From Vulcanimicrobiota bacterium (GTDB taxonomy: Bacteria; Eremiobacterota; Eremiobacteria; Baltobacterales; Baltobacteraceae), in NCBI GenBank assembly GCA_030042755.1, contig JASHZC010000281.1, forward strand, positions 1-8,248: a DNA stretch of 8,248 nt. The letters run 5' to 3'. A model generated the notes under the pieces. That model was not told where the DNA came from. It searched no databases and saw only the letters and a program-made list of their open reading frames with translations. Made by a program: the position numbers and the translations under genes. Positions 5,847-8,248 of this stretch are shown one piece after another; the first letter of the stretch is position 1, and every line of letters begins with the position of its first letter.

Positions 5847-6701
5847 GTGTCTGAAATTCGAACCGTCGGCGTGTGCGGAGCCGGCTTGATGGGGAGCGGA
5901 ATCGCGCAGGCCTGCGCGTCGGCCGGCTTCGATGTGGTGATGATGGAGGTGGCCGAAGAGCCGCTGCGCCGAGGCATCGCAAACATCGCCAAATCACTCG
6001 ATAAATTCGTGCAAAAAGGCACGTTGCCGCAAACCGACCGCGACGCTGCGATCGCCCGCGTCAAACCGACGACCAAGGTTGCCGATCTTGCCGGATGCGA
6101 CCTCGTCATCGAAGCGATCGTCGAAAACGTGGAGGTAAAAACGTCGCTCTTTCGGGAGCTTGACGAGCTCCTAGGTCCACAAGCCATTATCTGCACCAAC
6201 ACCTCGAGTCTGTGTGTCATCGAGCTTGCCGCCAAGACCAAGCGACCCAATCGCGTCGCCGGGCTGCACTTCTTCAACCCGGTTCCGATGATGAAGCTGG
6301 TCGAGGTCGTCAAGACGATCGCAACGACGCAAGACGTAATCGACACGTTGTTCGCGTTTTCGAAGAAGCTGGGCAAGGAGCCCGTTCTGGCTCAAGACAC
6401 TCCAGGGTTCATCGTCAATCGCCTCCTGATTCCGTACCTGCTGGATGCGATTCGCTGTTACGAGGGCGGACTAGCGAGCAAAGAGGACATCGACAAGGGC
6501 ATGAAGCTCGGCTGCGGACATCCGATGGGCCCGTTCGAGTTGCTCGATTTCGTTGGTTTGGATACGACCTATTACATCGCGCAAATCATGTTCGATGAAT
6601 TCAAGAGCGCGGCAATGGCCGCGCCGCCGCTGCTCAAGCGCATGGTATTAGCCGGACGCTACGGCCGCAAGAGTGGAAAGGGCTTCTACGATTATGAGTG
6701 A
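5847..6701 (+). CDS. hbd: 3-hydroxybutyryl-CoA dehydrogenase (3-hydroxyacyl-CoA dehydrogenase)
   Basis: This enzyme interconverts (S)-3-hydroxyacyl-CoA and 3-oxoacyl-CoA with NAD(P), in beta-oxidation or the acetoacetyl-CoA to butyryl-CoA route. The 284-residue single-function form matches the usual Hbd/PaaH length. The N-terminal Rossmann motif is GAGLMGSGIAQ (11-21), with E34 at the end of the second strand, which favours NAD. Catalytic residues agree in spacing with the human enzyme: S120 in NTSS, H141 in GLHFFNPVPMMKLVEVV, E153 and N191. The C-terminal helical domain ends in the family signature GRKSGKGFYDY (273-283). The start is GTG 5847-5849 with GAGG at 5835-5838. An out-of-frame 4-codon reading frame begins with ATG at 5840 and overlaps this start. 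The stop overlaps the hydratase start by 8 bases, so the two act and are translated together. Confidence 0.95.
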   Translation: MSEIRTVGVCGAGLMGSGIAQACASAGFDVVMMEVAEEPLRRGIANIAKSLDKFVQKGTLPQTDRDAAIARVKPTTKVADLAGCDLVIEAIVENVEVKTSLFRELDELLGPQAIICTNTSSLCVIELAAKTKRPNRVAGLHFFNPVPMMKLVEVVKTIATTQDVIDTLFAFSKKLGKEPVLAQDTPGFIVNRLLIPYLLDAIRCYEGGLASKEDIDKGMKLGCGHPMGPFELLDFVGLDTTYYIAQIMFDEFKSAAMAAPPLLKRMVLAGRYGRKSGKGFYDYE

Positions 6702-7488
6702 GACCTCCCTCGAGAATATCGTGGTCGAGAACGACGGCGCGGTTGCCGTCGTGACGCTGAATCGACCGAACGTACTGAACGCACTCAATGCCAAACTCTT
6801 GGCCGAGCTTTCGTTCGCTCTGCTCGAATTGGAGCGCGATGCCGGCGTGCGCGCGATCGTGATTACCGGCGCCGGCGAGAAGGCGTTTGCGGCCGGTGCC
6901 GACATCGGCGAACTCAACGCGCTGGGAAGCGCTATTGCCGGAGCGGGCCAGGCTCGCATGGGACAATCGATCACGCGACAAATCGAGCGCCTCCGCACGC
7001 CCGTCATTATGGCGGTCAACGGTTTCGCGCTTGGAGGCGGATGCGAAATCGCGATGGCAGGCGACATTCGGATCGCGAGCGAGAATGCAAAATTCGGTCA
7101 ACCGGAAGTCAATCTTGGATTGATTCCAGGGTACGGCGGTTCGCAGCGCATGACGCGTCTGGTGGGAAAAGGTATGGCCGCGTATCTTTGCTTGACCGGC
7201 GAAATGATCGACGCTCGCGAAGCGCATCGCATCGGGTTGGTCCAGAAGGTGGTGCCGCTTGCAGACTTATTAAACGAGGCGAAGCGCGTCGGAAACGCGA
7301 TCGCCGCAAAGGCGCCTCTCGCCATTGCCGCATGCAAACGGGCGATACACGGCGGAGCGCATCTCTCAATCGACGACGCCCTAGAACTCGAGGCACTCGA
7401 GTTCGGCACGCTCGTCGACACCGACGATTTCAAAGAAGGCACGAGCGCCTTTCTCGAAAAACGCAAACCCGCCTGGAAAGGGAAATAA
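6694..7488 (+). CDS. Enoyl-CoA hydratase/isomerase family protein (crotonase)
   Basis: A crotonase-fold enzyme that hydrates trans-2-enoyl-CoA to (S)-3-hydroxyacyl-CoA, feeding the dehydrogenase encoded just upstream. The 264-residue product has the oxyanion-hole segments FAAGADI (65-71) and GFALGGGCEIAMAGD (110-124, G115). Both catalytic glutamates of true hydratases are present: E118 in GGGCE and E138 in GQPEVNLGLIPGYGGSQR, 20 residues apart as in rat mitochondrial hydratase. The C-terminus ends with FLEKRKPAWKGK, typical of the family. The ATG at 6694 is used: it overlaps the dehydrogenase stop in ATGAGTGA and is where homologues begin. An in-frame GTG at 6673 would add seven residues inside the dehydrogenase gene. 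Having both glutamates favours hydratase over isomerase. The stop abuts the stop of the opposing gene. Confidence 0.95.
   Translation: MSETSLENIVVENDGAVAVVTLNRPNVLNALNAKLLAELSFALLELERDAGVRAIVITGAGEKAFAAGADIGELNALGSAIAGAGQARMGQSITRQIERLRTPVIMAVNGFALGGGCEIAMAGDIRIASENAKFGQPEVNLGLIPGYGGSQRMTRLVGKGMAAYLCLTGEMIDAREAHRIGLVQKVVPLADLLNEAKRVGNAIAAKAPLAIAACKRAIHGGAHLSIDDALELEALEFGTLVDTDDFKEGTSAFLEKRKPAWKGK

Positions 7489-8248
<760 letters not shown>

Overview
This is a compact stretch of a GC-rich bacterial chromosome. It has ten protein genes (two cut by the window edges), no gap longer than about 140 bases, no RNA gene, no insertion sequence and no CRISPR array. Four of the eight visible starts are GTG, and most same-strand neighbours overlap by 1 to about 65 bases. 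I cannot place the organism from sequence alone. GC-rich codon use, frequent GTG starts and a mix of beta-oxidation, Moco and Gsp-synthase-like genes would suit a soil or peat lineage such as Eremiobacterota (WPS-2), but that is a low-confidence impression.

Left block (1-1590, minus strand): a likely operon transcribed leftward, with a Cof-type HAD hydrolase, an unrecognised 85-residue protein, MoaD and MoaE (truncated by the left edge). MoaD and MoaE are the two subunits of molybdopterin synthase, so this operon serves molybdenum cofactor synthesis. The two upstream genes are translationally coupled to each other and read into moaD.

Middle: a divergent promoter region (1591-1729) with short direct repeats separates the HAD gene from a plus-strand 481-residue protein. 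That protein resembles the ATP-grasp C-N ligases of the glutathionylspermidine synthase type. It ends at 3175 and meets a leftward operon tail to tail across an 88-base spacer packed with nested inverted repeats. The leftward operon (5728 to 3264) encodes PhoU, a class V PLP-dependent aminotransferase and a small, probably secreted, beta-rich protein.

Right block (5729-8248): a second divergent region holds a clear -10 box for phoU. Rightward lie 3-hydroxybutyryl-CoA dehydrogenase and enoyl-CoA hydratase, overlapping by 8 bases. They meet, stop codon to stop codon with no spacer, a leftward pair made of a thiolase C-terminus (cut by the right edge) and a membrane-anchored TlpA/ResA-like thioredoxin. 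Dehydrogenase, hydratase and thiolase together cover three steps of fatty acyl-CoA beta-oxidation or of acetoacetyl-CoA/crotonyl-CoA metabolism.

Most of the window is ordinary metabolism. The parts most worth a second look are the orphan ATP-grasp protein, the 85-residue Moco-operon protein and the nested palindromes at 3170-3262. I see no convincing evidence of a wholly new system.
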